Source: Paramecium octaurelia (taxonomy: Eukaryota > Ciliophora > Oligohymenophorea > Peniculida > Parameciidae). Taken from it: a stretch of DNA of 64,000 nucleotides. This document shows positions 1 through 12,700 of this stretch, one piece after another. The stretch covers positions 187,069 to 251,068 of the forward strand of contig CAJJDP010000098.1 in the NCBI GenBank assembly GCA_905182995.1, read 5' to 3'. The position numbers and the translations under genes are program-made. A model generated the notes under the pieces. That model did no database searches. It was not told the DNA's origin and worked only from the letters and a program-made list of their open reading frames with translations. How positions within the stretch are numbered: the first letter of the stretch is position 1; each line of letters starts with the position of its first letter.

Positions 1-843
1 GCTTTTGAACATATGATCAAATTAAAAAGTCTTAGTGTGTTTATTTAGATCTGATTTCTAACTTCTACTAATTTTTAATATTATATTCTATTTTTACATA
101 GATCATATTCTTTTCAAATATATTCTAATAATCATTGGGACATCTATAATTATTTTTGGATTATTTAATCTAATTGTGACTAATTGGATCTATTTTTTCT
201 CATCAAATACTATTTAATTGAATTTTAGAATATCATTTGCCCACCTAAGTATTATTTAAATATGCAAATATTTCATTTTGAAATTATCTAATATCCTAAT
301 TAAAATAGTTTATAAGTTCTGAATAAAATCTATGAATCTAATTTAATCCTTGAAATAATATTCATTTATGCTCTCAATTAAGCTCCATTTATATATACTT
401 TTGTCTTCAAATCGTGTAAATTGTCTGACACATAAGAAAAGAAGGATGTTGATTCTATATATGCTTAAATTAATCAAATTATTCAAATACTAAAACTTTT
501 TAGCACAAGATTAGGTATTAATCTTCTTGTATCACTTTAAGGTTCTCAATTCAAATTATAATAAATGAAAATAATAGTTTTGGTAGTAAAGTTTAATATT
601 TAGGAGTTTACTTTAGTAGTCCTTATAATTCCATCATATTCTATTCATTTTGTAATTATATCTCAAGTTGCATTTAAAGCTTTCATAAACTATCTTATCA
701 ATCAATTGTTTTATCTCTCTTAGTTAATTTAATACCTAGAGGCCTGGAATGATTGAATTCTAAACTAGGGAGAGATGATTGATTTAAATTAAATATTGCT
801 GATAATTTCTTCATTAAAATAATAAATAATAATAATATTTAAA
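1..843. other. No gene recognised upstream of the first CDS
   Basis: I see no convincing coding frame in this AT-rich stretch, even when TAA and TAG are read as glutamine. It lies directly upstream of the membrane-protein gene starting at 844, so its last part probably holds that gene's promoter. The rest may be the flank of a gene outside the window. Confidence 0.4.
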
Positions 844-1478
844 ATGGCTTCTTTTGTAACTAATACAGTCTTGAATGAATCAATGAGACAATTCAAATCT
901 AATCAAAATGACTCAAAATAAAAAATAGACTGGAACGATTTCAACTACCCACCCTTGATAAAAGTGATTCATTACAATATTGAAGAAGTGTAGCCAGAAT
1001 ATAGATTGGTGGTAAGATCATTATGGTTGTCGAGCATACTTATTGTAGCTTACACTCTCTTAAATATTATTGATAACAGTATTTAAGCTGGATATGGAAT
1101 TGATGGAATACGCATCCTCTATAGTTTTATGTTCTTGTTCTCCTTCAACCCAATTTAATTGTAACATATTTTGTATAGTTAGAGTTTTATATTCTATCGA
1201 GGATATAAGGGCGTAGTATCTGATCCGTATCTATTGGTTTTGTATAAATGGGTTCAAATTATATTGATACTTTGTTGGATAACATTTTCAATTGTTGCCA
1301 TTCTAGGATTTAATGGATTCATCATTTTATAATTCCTTTTTGAATTGTAAACATAAGTTTAATAGCTATTAGTCTCCCCTTTTGCGGTGTTCTAGCATTA
1401 TTTGAAGATATCATATTTTTAATAATTGTGTTTTTAAGTGGATTTGCGTTATTCCGTATCTGGAATATCAAAGAATGA
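844..1478 (+). CDS. SCAMP-like multi-pass membrane protein
   Basis: About 202 residues with one 26-nt intron (1347-1372, gtaaac...attag). Removing it restores frame into a last strongly hydrophobic segment. The N-terminal cytosolic part carries F-N-Y-P-P-L-I-K-V-I-H-Y-N-I, which resembles the NYPP...H motif just before the first membrane span of secretory carrier membrane proteins. Four hydrophobic segments follow and the protein ends in a short charged tail (WNIKE). If it is a SCAMP it would act in post-Golgi and endosomal vesicle traffic. The family call rests on the one motif, the size and the four-span layout, so another small tetraspan family is possible. The gene model itself is firm. 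Confidence 0.6.
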
Positions 1479-1726
1479 TAATACGATATATTTATTAAAT
1501 TCAATTAATTACATTTCATATCTCTTCAAATATTGCATTTCATGTCAATCTTAAGATTTTATAAACAGTTATTATTCAGTAATCTGAAAATATTTTTCTT
1601 AACAAAATATTCGTTAATAAATTCTATTCAATTTTTTAATTATTATAAATATTTATTATATAGATATTCAGTATTTGATAAATATCATATTCAAAGATAC
1701 AAAAACAAGTAAATCTGCATTCAAAA

Positions 1727-4700
1727 TCATTTTTTGAATTCAACTATTTACTTTATTTGGTACTATGGAATTGGATCCTTCTATTAGACTGAATCTTGAT
1801 GTTAGAGTTTTTACATCTTTTTTATTAAACTTCTCTTTAATTTCATTAAGATAATATATAATTAAAGCCCTAAGTTGATTACTAAAACCAAGAGCAACAT
1901 AGATATGTGAAACCAGCCAAGTAGAATTTGATTATTATAATCAAAAGATTTTTACATTAAGTCCCAATACAGGGCAACTGTCGAACAAAAGACAAAAACA
2001 CTAGCCTCCATTATTATTTGATTGAAATAATCAACTTTATTCTCACGTGATTTAAATAAAATTAAATATATCAGACTACAATTGCTTACAAATGCTAATA
2101 GTATTGATTAAATCTATTAATTTCTTTGAAATAACACTAAAACTCCTACAAATAGGAATTTCTTAAAAATTAAAAGTATATCCATCTTTTTAATATTATA
2201 TCGTGATAATGAAGTATATTTCGTGTCTTTAAAGAAATAGTTAGATATTACAATAGCACAAGCATATAAGATCAAATATCCTAAAATAATGGAAGCTGCA
2301 GATTTAATCGATGTAAACGATTATGAACTAATTTATAAAAAAGACATAAAAAGTAAATCCCAACAATTTGTTATAAAAAATTATATCAAACCCACTTTTT
2401 CACATTATCTTTTTATCATAAAGCAAGCGTTTTAAATTTTCACAAAAAATTAAGCAACTGTTATTCCACAATAAAAATAATGTAAATCCTACATAGATAT
2501 GAACTTCTAAATCAAAATTATACAGCCTACATAAATGAAGATAACGCCTAGACTTAAGAATATTTAAGCTTAAATATTAAAAAGTATACTTGCATCGATT
2601 TCATAAAAATAGAATTTTTCTTTTGATTCTACAAATTCGGTATTCATTAGATTTAAAACTACTGAATTGAAATGAAAGAAATCTAACAATGGTTAAACTG
2701 TTATAATATTGCTTGATTCAAAATATATGAATAAATTAATTGGAAATACTACATTAATGAATCTCAGATATGACTATTATTAGAGTATTTCAATAATTCC
2801 TCTAAATGAGTGACCAAGAAGTAGCAAGAGAATACCCATTCCACCAATAGATTTCATAATATTAGTTCCCACATTTTTTAAAACTTAAGCAGATTATTTT
2901 TTTTTATCAACCACGTACTTAGGGAGATTTAATTGAACCCTATCAATCTGATTAATCAAAGGTGCTTCATTTTCGTTATACAATTACTCCTTTAATATTA
3001 CTTCAAGAATAGGTTTGGATAACAGAGTGGAATTAATTTATATTGCAACCGTATATTCTACAAAGGTGCAATATTGTTATGCTTCTTAAACTATCATTAA
3101 AGTGATATTATATAATTCCAAATCAACACCAATTAAATTCAATTAAATTTAATCTGAAAAATTTTTATTCTCTATAATTTTAACTTATTGGTCAAAGTGT
3201 AAGGAAACATATTAAATTGAATAATCCTACCTTATTAACGACGCTTTAAACTTAGGGTACCTCACATATATACATTAAGTAAACGAATATAAATAGTTCT
3301 TGCAAATATAATTTGGTTCTATAGTGCATTACGAAGAGCATCCATCGCCATCCTTTTAATTCATATCATCACATTCTTCTTCAATTGAGACCAATCCATT
3401 CCCACAAAATGTCTAGCATTCATTTTGACTTTTATTTAATTCGTATCCTTATTCGCATACTTTACATTTTCCTTGCGCACATATATCACAATGATTAGGA
3501 CAGAAAAAAAAACAATTAAAACATCCATCACTTTTATCATCATTTTAATCGTCGCATTCTTCCTCTTCAACTATTATTCCATCTCCGCAAATAGGGTAGC
3601 ATACATTATCCACCTAATAGTACCCAAGTTCACATTAATCATAACACACTCCTTGAATGCATAATTTACAAAATTATCTACATTAATAATTGCAATTATA
3701 ACAACCATCGTAAGGTATTCGATTCATGTCATCACATTACTCAAATTCTACACTTACCAGTCCATCTCCACAAACAGGAACACAGTTTTACTCAATTAAT
3801 GTAAATGTATACTAGCAATCCTAACAAATTCCATATATGCATTCAGTACAATAGCGACAGCATTCAAGTTTACATCCAAAGCATCCATCTAATTACATAT
3901 TATTAGAATCATCACATTCCTCTTATGAGATTAAAGCAATCTAAGAATCTCCACATTCAAATTCACACGTGAAATAGGCAGTCAAATACCACCCATAAAT
4001 ACAATTCAAGCACACACCTTTAAAACAATAGGAACATTCTTTTTAACAATCATTTCTACAATTATGACAACCATCAAATCTAATTGTATTCATATCATCA
4101 CATTCATCTATAAATTAAATCTGATTGTCTCCACAAATAGATTCACATTATTAATTCTTTAATATCCACCCTGAAATGCAATCATGACAGATTCCAAATT
4201 AACAATCCGTGCATTCATATTAGCAATGAAAATAACATTATTTGCATCCAAATTAATTTTTTGTATTTATAATAATATCACATTCTTCAGGTCCTTCTAA
4301 AATATGATCTCCACAAATGGGAGTGCAAATATGAGTTGCCATGTCTAATTTCCATCCATTTAAACATTAAATACATATTCCATTTTATTAAAATTTACAA
4401 CCTTCATTTAAATCATAAGCACATTAATGACATCTATCAAGAGCATATAAATTATTATCTACACATTCTATATCATTAACGATAGCTTGATTTTAACAGA
4501 TAGCCTCACATTTGTTGTTGATTAATTCATAATTTACTTAACACTTAAAACAAATACCAAATTAATAGGATATGCAATTTGATGGAGCAATAAATTTGCC
4601 GTTTTAGCAAATTTCAAAATTTAAAAGATCATCACATTCTTCCCATATTGAATATCTCTCATCATCAACAATAGGAGTACATGTGTTAAAATTAGTATCA

Positions 4701-6026
4701 AATGACCACCCAATAGAACATTCAAAGCAAATTCCATTAATACAATTTGAACATCCTTCGACACAAGAATATTAACAATTGAAGCATCCATCAAAAGAAT
4801 ATATATTTCCATCATCACATTCTTCATACTGTTCTATAACTCCATTTCCACAAATTGTTCCACAAGCTTGATTAAATGAAGAACCAAAAAGACAGGCTAA
4901 AATATAAACAGATAATTACCAATAAAAATTTATATGTCTCTTATTCCAAAAGATTCGTTTTACAGACCCTAATTTAAGTTAGTAGTGAACTTTAATGTTA
5001 TTGATGATCCTGTATGAGCCATTGTAATTTAATCATTAAATGGTTTATCATCAAAAATCCAACCACATAAATCCTAAATTTATCTATTGTTGAAGTCATA
5101 GGTTTCTGTCCAAATCAAGTTATTATCTATATATAAGTACGCATTTTTAGCGTTCCAAGAATCTAAGAACATAAATCTGAATTAAATTTTAATCTGGCTA
5201 TGGGCAGATAAATTAATAGTTTTTAATATATAACTATTTTCTCCAGTTAATAGATAACCTCCAATCATTGGAATAGCTTAAGATTGTAATAATATCTTTT
5301 ACATAAGCAATTACTAGTAAGTTTATATCCTTAATCTATTGTCCATCCATCCAAGTTAAAGGTATTGAAATCAACGCCCAAAAGGCTTTATTCAATGCTA
5401 TTCCAAATTATGCAATCTTCTCTCAAATCTGTTGAAACACATGTTTAGCAACCAGAAGGACATGGATATATATATAATTAGAAATTCCTTATTCCCCATG
5501 ATTCCTAAATATATAAAAGTTAGAATACATCGCTAGGGTTTTAGTCTAAATTCGATGTCATTAAAATAAAAAGAGATTAAAAATTATGGGGTTAATTAAT
5601 ATTTATTTGCACAATAGCTTCTCCAGATGCTTATCCACAATTGCTATTACCTTCATGGCCATAAATATCCTAGAACCCTAAAATTTAATCTAAATAAATG
5701 AAAAATTTCTCGTTATCCCAAGAGTCTATTCTAAAGTTATTAAATCAACTGCTTACTTCCAAAATTCTAAAGTAATTAAAACAGTATGATGAGGTGGTAA
5801 TTAAAATAACTTCGTAGCTGATGTGTGACGAGCGAATGCATCATATCCACCAAAAAGTCGTACTGAACCACAATCACTATATATTAAATTTTCTCCACTA
5901 ATCACCCATTCTTCTATTAATTAATTCAATACCTTCCGAAGTTGTAAATGAATTGCCTGTAAAACTTTCTGAATACAAGATCTATGAATATGAACTTATT
6001 GCAAGTATAAATAATATGTGGAGCAT
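1727..6026 (-). CDS. Large cysteine-rich surface protein with C-terminal multi-pass membrane domain
   Basis: Starts with a signal peptide (MLHILFILAISSYS), followed at once by a 22-nt intron. The first third holds two related lectin- or jelly-roll-like repeats, each with a SDCGS...LFGG-type start and a long hydrophobic/aromatic body, joined by a CPSGCQTC motif. The middle, about 3300-4850, is an array of cysteine repeats with CDDGN, DGC.NC and C..GW spacing, as in EGF/furin-type Paramecium surface proteins. The last ~450 residues (about 1730-2950) form seven or more membrane helices with a SYLRFINVVFPIN motif. The 5' 700 nt are repeated downstream of the N at 6457 (copy start 7169). A paralogue begins to appear at 62644. 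Ligand and function are unknown; a cell-surface receptor or adhesin is an inference. Confidence 0.75.
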
Positions 6027-7599
6027 GATGTAATAAAAAATAAAATACAATAAAAATACAAGATGTAATAAATTTGAAAAAAATCAATCGATCTTTCATT
6101 CTGTTAAGATTTATGTAAATCTAAAATTTTTAACAAGCTTGACGGTATCAAATTTAGAGATAACTTACATATTCTATATTATTGTCCACTTTAAGGACAT
6201 TTTTTGGAAAATTGAATAAAATATTCTATACTAATCATATAAAAATTATAAAAAAAAAATCAATATAATTTTTTTAATTTTTTATTCTTTCTATTATTAA
6301 GAATTTTTATCTATTATCATTATTTTAATTTATTCTGTTAGCATTTTTGTTACACAATTATTTTATAACTTCGTATCATATTTGATATTACCTCAGAAAT
6401 TCTGGTTAGTATTTTGTTAAAAATAGCTATAAAAAAATACATTTATCCATATATATNTAGTAAGTTTATATCCTTAATCTATTGTCCATCCATCCAAGTT
6501 AAAGGTATTGAAATCAACGCCCAAAAGGCTTTATTCAATGCTATTCCAAATTATGCAATCTTCTCTCAAATCTGTTGAAACACATGTTTAGCAACCAGAA
6601 GGACATGGATATATATATAATTAGAAATTCCTTATTCCCCATGATTCCTAAATATATAAAAGTTAGAATACATCGCTAGGGTTTTAGTCTAAATTCGATG
6701 TCATTAAAATAAAAAGAGATTAAAAATTATGGGGTTAATTAATATTTATTTGCACAATAGCTTCTCCAGATGCTTATCCACAATTGCTATTACCTTCATG
6801 GCCATAAATATCCTAGAACCCTAAAATTTAATCTAAATAAATGAAAAATTTCTCGTTATCCCAAGAGTCTATTCTAAAGTTATTAAATCAACTGCTTACT
6901 TCCAAAATTCTAAAGTAATTAAAACAGTATGATGAGGTGGTAATTAAAATAACTTCGTAGCTGATGTGTGACGAGCGAATGCATCATATCCACCAAAAAG
7001 TCGTACTGAACCACAATCACTATATATTAAATTTTCTCCACTAATCACCCATTCTTCTATTAATTAATTCAATACCTTCCGAAGTTGTAAATGAATTGCC
7101 TGTAAAACTTTCTGAATACAAGATCTATGAATATGAACTTATTGCAAGTATAAATAATATGTGGAGCATGATGTAATAAAAAATAAAATACAATAAAAAT
7201 ACAAGATGTAATAAATTTGAAAAAAATCAATCGATCTTTCATTCTGTTAAGATTTATGTAAATCTAAAATTTTTAACAAGCTTGACGGTATCAAATTTAG
7301 AGATAACTTACATATTCTATATTATTGTCCACTTTAAGGACATTTTTTGGAAAATTGAATAAAATATTCTATACTAATCATATAAAAATTATAAAAAAAA
7401 AATCAATATAATTTTTTTAATTTTTTATTCTTTCTATTATTAAGAATTTTTATCTATTATCATTATTTTAATTTATTCTGTTAGCATTTTTGTTACACAA
7501 TTATTTTATAACTTCGTATCATATTTGATATTACCTCAGAAATTCTGGTTAGTATTTTGTTAAAAATAGCTATAAAAAAATACATTTATCCATATATAT
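5315..7599. repeat. Exact 1142-bp direct repeat around a single N (assembly overlap)
   Basis: Bases 5315-6456 recur at 6458-7599, offset 1143, separated only by the ambiguous base at 6457. I found no differences where I compared the two. The unit contains the 5' end and promoter of the cysteine-rich gene, and only the second copy continues into new sequence. This is the expected signature of two overlapping contigs placed end to end without merging. The second gene start (7169) is therefore not a separate gene. Confidence 0.9.
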
Positions 7600-7657
7600 A
7601 AAGGCGTTTGCTCAAAAAGATTAATTTAATATACAGGAGATTATATACTCAATAAAT

Positions 7658-8857
7658 TCAAGATGGCAATTTTAATGCTTAAAAATAATACGTCAGGTGA
7701 CATTTCTAAAATTATTCATTTTAGAATATTTTCAATTAGGTCCTAATTGTTATCTGTAAACAAAGTTAATTGTCTATTTTCATCCTAAATTTGAATATTC
7801 CAAAAATCCTACAAGATGCTAAATTATTTCTTTCAATACAGATTCTCTGTTGAACATTATTCGATATTTTAGTAATTTTGGATGCTTAAAGAATTGGTTA
7901 TTGTATCGATATCATTATTTAGATTTATCGATCTTTAATTTTAACATTATTGACAACTGCAATTTCAGCCTAAGAATATAAAATTCTTTCCATCTTTAAT
8001 ATCCTTCAATTTATGTACCTTTGGTTCTTGAATTGATTGGACCAAAAATCTTTTGCAAATCTCCTAATTCTCATTTTTATTATTTGATGTTTTACAATTC
8101 TGAATTACTTTTAAATAAAGTTCTGCTTATTTGTAAAATTCATTGATTTTGACCAATAAAAAATTGATTCAATAAGGGGAACTATTCTTCTGAAATTTAT
8201 TAGAACAGATTAAGTTTTATTTTTCTCATATGGAATTAGAGCATAATTATGTTTGCAATAATCGTTCATCCAATTCTACAATTACTCTTCTATTATTCTG
8301 TTTGAATTGCTATAATTTCTTAAAAATACTATTACTACATTAATTATATATTAAGTGTGAAATTGTAAAATAGTTTTTATTTATAATTAATTCAATAATC
8401 TGAATATTTATCAACAATATAAAATTTAATTTTCCTAAATAAAATACATTGATTAAAACTTTCTGTAAAAATGTATTATCTTTATAAAAGGTATTACATG
8501 CAAGAACTGCAATTAACAAATTAAAGCATTTAAGAACAATTTAATTGAATTTTAAAATGAAAGAAGTTATAGTTTTTTCCATCTTATGGGTAATTAACAT
8601 TTTAAAGAAATATGGTTGTTCCTCATTTTTAGATAAATAATGTTCTAATCCTCAAATTGTGTTTCAAAAAGCAGATTTTTCTTTAGTTAAATTGGAATGT
8701 AATAAAAAATAATTTATTTGAATCTCTTTTTAAAACAATCTCCTCTTATTTGGGTTTATTTACGTTCTTACTTATTTACAAATAAATTCCTCAATCTCTC
8801 AAATGTATTATTTGAGCATGTACTAATTTTAACTTTATTATTTTCTCCATTCATCAT
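7658..8857 (-). CDS. Uncharacterised protein, intron-rich, model provisional
   Basis: Reading the minus strand with TAA/TAG as glutamine gives long lysine-, asparagine- and glutamine-rich coding stretches from ATG-ATG at about 8857 to TGA at 7658. The best-looking exon (about 8040-8330) contains EEQLQNWMNDYCKHNYALIP, and the C-terminal part contains IQEPKVHKLKDIKDGKNF. These lie in different frames and must be joined by several short introns that I could not all place. I recognise no domain. The gene lies head-to-head with the RNA-binding gene at 9006, and the ~150 bp between them is probably a shared promoter. Confidence 0.45.
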
Positions 8858-9005
8858 TTACACATTATCCACATTATCAAATCAAATTAGATTGAATAAC
8901 CAAAATTTAGATATATGTTAAATTGCTAAATTAAGGATTTGAGATCTGTGAAATATTATTTAGAAATAGCAATCAATAAAATATATATACTTTAATTTAG
9001 TGTTA

Positions 9006-10403
9006 ATGATATCTGAGAATGAAAGTACGAGAGTTTTGCTAGTGATTGTTTAGAATCCTTAATCAATTATACTTCCCCATTCTTTGTTCTATAGGTATTT
9101 TTCAAATTTTGGGGAGGTGAACAAAATTCTGATATTTGAGAAGGGCAAACTATGGAAATGTTTTATTGAGATGGCAACTTTATAATAGGCAAGGTTTTCT
9201 TAATAATAATTAAATGGATGTTAATTATATGATTAAACAATAATGAATGTGTACACTTTTATTTATGACTATTAGTTATTATTCAACTTTACAGAATGTC
9301 ACATTTCTCAATAATAATTCAGGAGGCGTAGATTATAGAGCGATGAAACAAAGGAATTCCACAAAATCCATGAATATTTATGAGCAAGAATATCATCCAA
9401 AAATATACAGTCAACCTGTTATATGGTAGCAATAATCAGATGTCACTTTGAGTATTGCTAGCTTTGGAAATGAAAGAACAAGGGTTAGCTTAAATGATAG
9501 ATAGGACCCGTAGGAGTAGAGAAATGAATGGGAACCCTCAAAAATATAAACTTCGCTGGAATTTATTGATGATGGAGATTCATGTAAACGATTTTCATCT
9601 TTTAAATCCATCTAATTTGATGAGTGTGAGCATGATCCTGTAGATGAAGATATAATGCTTGCATTCTCATCTGAAAAAAATACATATCTGAATTCCTACA
9701 TGTTTTCAATCCCTGAAGTCGAAGATAAATCAAAAAATCAAGACATAGATCCATATACTTATGTATCACCTTAATTTCTTAGAGAAAATCAACCATCCAA
9801 AGTAGTTTATATGAGAGGTCTCATTAATTAAAATATTACACCATTAAACATTTTTAATTTATTGTCAAACTTTGGAAATGTTTTAGTCATAATCTATATT
9901 AAACATAAGACATCAGCCTTGGTTCAATTTGAGAAGCTCTCTCATGCTCAAAATGCTTTAGATCATTTGAACAATTAAGTATTTTTTGGTTACAAACTCA
10001 AAATCTTTTATTCGAACTATTAAGAAATATAATTTCCATTACCTTTTCAATCTCCATAGACTTTGGTATTTATGCCGCAACAATCATAATTTAGATTTAG
10101 TGAATCAAAATCAATCTCTATTAACCCACCAAGTCAAACTTTGCATTTAAGTAACATTAAAGGTAAAATGTGTGAAGATGATACTTACATTAAAGAATTA
10201 TTCAAAGGCATTGGAAATGTATAGGCTATCAAATTCATCCACATCGATAAGTATACAATACCTAATCATTTAGATAAAAACATATGGCATTAGTAAGATT
10301 ATCATCATTAGAAGAAGCATTGAATGGAGCAGCTTTACTTCACGGAAAAGAAGTAATGGGCAGAAAAATTAATGTTTCATTTACCAAAAGTAAATTATGC
10401 TGA
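9006..10403 (+). CDS. PTB/hnRNP-L family RNA-binding protein, three RRMs
   Basis: 449 codons after removing two introns (9251-9275 and 10251-10273). RRM1 is near residues 9-70 (RVLLVIVQNPQS, then YFSNFGEVNKI). RRM2 is central, with VVYMRGL and NLLSNFGNVLVIIYIKHK. The last RRM is near residues 255-345, with LHLSNIKG, ELFKGIGNVQAIKF, ALVRLSSLEEALNGAALLHG and a terminal RKINVSFTKSKL. The spacing and the 'SNFGNV...IK.K..ALVQF' style are those of polypyrimidine-tract-binding/hnRNP-L proteins, which bind CU-rich RNA and act in splicing and mRNA regulation in the nucleus. A linker of about 100 residues, rich in S, Q and D, separates RRM1 from RRM2. The stop lies 22 nt from the stop of the convergent AlbA_2 gene. 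Confidence 0.85.
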
Positions 10404-10425
10404 AATCCAAAAAGTCAGCCATTGC

Positions 10426-12166
10426 TCAAGTATTATGACTTTCTAAACAATAAAATATTTAATAATTATTTCTTTCTTTTCTTTATTAATAATGGACTTT
10501 TTATAAATTATAAGTTAAGCCGTCTTCATCTTACTTCTTTTCACTACCTAATATTTCAATATCATAATTCATGTAATAGAGGATCAAAAATACTGCTTAA
10601 TACATATCTAAAAATTTTACATAGGAATTTGTATCGAAATAAACTGCTGATGATTGAATAGGATCTATATTAAGAATAAAGTTAATGTTATCAATTAGGA
10701 ATTTCTATCTATTTAATTTTATGGAAATTATTACTTTAACAAGTCTACTTTAATAATTTATCCATTAATTGATGAATAAGCTAAAATCTATAATTAAATG
10801 TTTATAATTTATTAATTGGATAATTTTTTATTCTAATGCTTCTTTAAGTGATGAGAAATCTTTTGTTACTTTTTCCAATTAATTTTAATTTTAAACCTGA
10901 ATGATAGCTTTTTATTTTTGAACATCAACCTTTAGAATATTTCCATCGAATGAAAATATTAGATTCCAAGCTTCTCCTGCAGGGTTCTTAATATTTTCAT
11001 TATAATAGTGGGGAATTATCTTAGATATTTATATACTATAAGTTCCACCAAATACATAAAATATAGATAAGGCTAACACATGAGATGACACAATTATTGC
11101 TTTATATTCCCAATGTAGTGTGTGAATAGCTATGATAGTTGGATATAACAATTCTTGATTTTTTTAATTTATGCAAATATTTAAATAGATATATCTAAGA
11201 GATCCAATCCATGATTTATGTTTTGAGCAACTCTGTTTATGGATCTATGAGCATCATTTTTATGTAAATTTATATATACAATATTTATAATCAACTCATT
11301 AACTTAAGTAGTACTAAATCTCTTTCATACAATAAATATAATTACTTTATTTCTTTTGGTTTTAACTGATTAATTGTTGCATTTCTCTTGATATAGGCCT
11401 CATTTTAATTAGTGAAATATAATTATTTTTTATCTACAACATTAATTTTTATCTCAATAACAAATAAATCCTATATCATTATTAGTTCATCTTTGTATAT
11501 AGGTACAAACATTAATTCAACTTACTCTGGTAGAACAATTGGATCAAAATGTCTCAGGTTATTGTCGAATTCAATTTAGAAGTCATCCTTCTATTTTCTA
11601 GTCATTTTAATGCCTTAAACTATCCCTTTGTCTGTGATTCCAATATATAAGATTCCACCTTAAGAGTTCAAAAAAGCGCAAATGTAATTCATGATCAAAT
11701 CCATGCGAATCTCCTTAAATTGTTTAAACTCATGCTTCAAATCTTCAAATTAATTGATCTCTATGCGTTGAATGTATTTTTTAGAATTAAATAATAACTA
11801 AATATTTTAATATATATCATACATCATTCTCCTTTGATTTGCTCTCTAAGATCTAATTTAATTTTGTGAATATCTTGTATTGAAATGCTTATTTTATTTG
11901 ATTTTCATCATGCTTAAATGGACAATGTTGTACATTGCAATTCTAAGATCTGATGTTATTTATTATTTTTATTTTTACTTTTCAAATTTGCATGGCAGAG
12001 TGCCATAAATCCTAGGATGATACAGATATTCAATAATATTGTTGCAAAAGTCATTCCCTTCATTATTCTAATCACATATGTATATTGGCTTATAATTATT
12101 ACTGTTTCTTCTTTTATCACTATTATTATGATAATATTGACATTATATTATTTGTTATAATGGCAT
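10426..12166 (-). CDS. CCCH zinc finger plus AlbA_2 (Schlafen-like) domain protein
   Basis: The N-terminal 60 residues are Asn/Gln-rich. Then comes CKFEKSQNCNVQHCPFKH, a C-x7-C-x4-C-x3-H finger of RNA-binding type. After two introns (11950-11978 and 11798-11822) follows an AlbA_2 domain: FKQFKEIR, then ICAFLNSQGGILYIGITDKG, ending in EAYIKRNATINQLKPKEI, which is the classic divergent ATP-binding 'Schlafen' fold. A frame-neutral stop model ends at 11291. A 20-nt intron just before it would let the frame continue through AHRSINRVAQNINHGLDLL to TGA at 10426, which I prefer because that stretch is clearly coding and no other start is visible. Function is unknown; RNA binding is likely. The start is the first Met of the open frame, and an upstream exon is possible. 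Confidence 0.7.
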
Positions 12167-12700
12167 AAAATGATCTTATCTTACTTAACATTTAGTATTC
12201 TAGCAGAAGTTAACTTTGAATTCTTATAAACTTTGCTTATTCATTTATTTTACTTATATAAATTTATATATATTACGTTAAATTTCTATTCTTTTCTTAA
12301 TCGCTTTTTTCATATCCATTTCCTACTTGTTATTTAAAATACCCTTGTAAACACTCCTGCATATAAGAATTAAATGTAAAATTCTTATTACAATATTGAA
12401 ATGATATTATTCTATTTCAAGATTTAATAATCCTAATCAATATTGTTATAGTAGATTACAATTTATGTCAAACTTATAGTTTATAAATCAGTGCACACAT
12501 TAAATTGATTGGAAATACTATTATAAAACTCTAATAATGATTTCAATTTTATCAACGAAATTAGGCTTAATGTAGATCTTAGTGAGATTTCTATTTTTTA
12601 ATGATAATAATGTGTAAATTGTTTAGATATCTAATAATGATTACAATCTAGTTTATTTAATAATAAAGAAATTCACATTACATCTGCAATAATATATTAA
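12167..12700. other. Divergent intergenic region
   Basis: About 530 bp between two genes transcribed away from each other. It is very AT-rich with no clear open frame past the first 80 bp next to 12166. Those 80 bp stay open on the minus strand and could be an upstream exon of the AlbA_2 gene. No repeats or hairpins stood out. Confidence 0.4.

Noticed and set aside
2290-2650. A plus-strand open frame reading MEAADLIDVNDYELIYKKDI
   Set aside because: It stays open only because TAA/TAG are sense codons. The minus strand over the same bases encodes the conserved multi-helix domain, which the paralogue at 62644-64000 supports, so this is a shadow frame.
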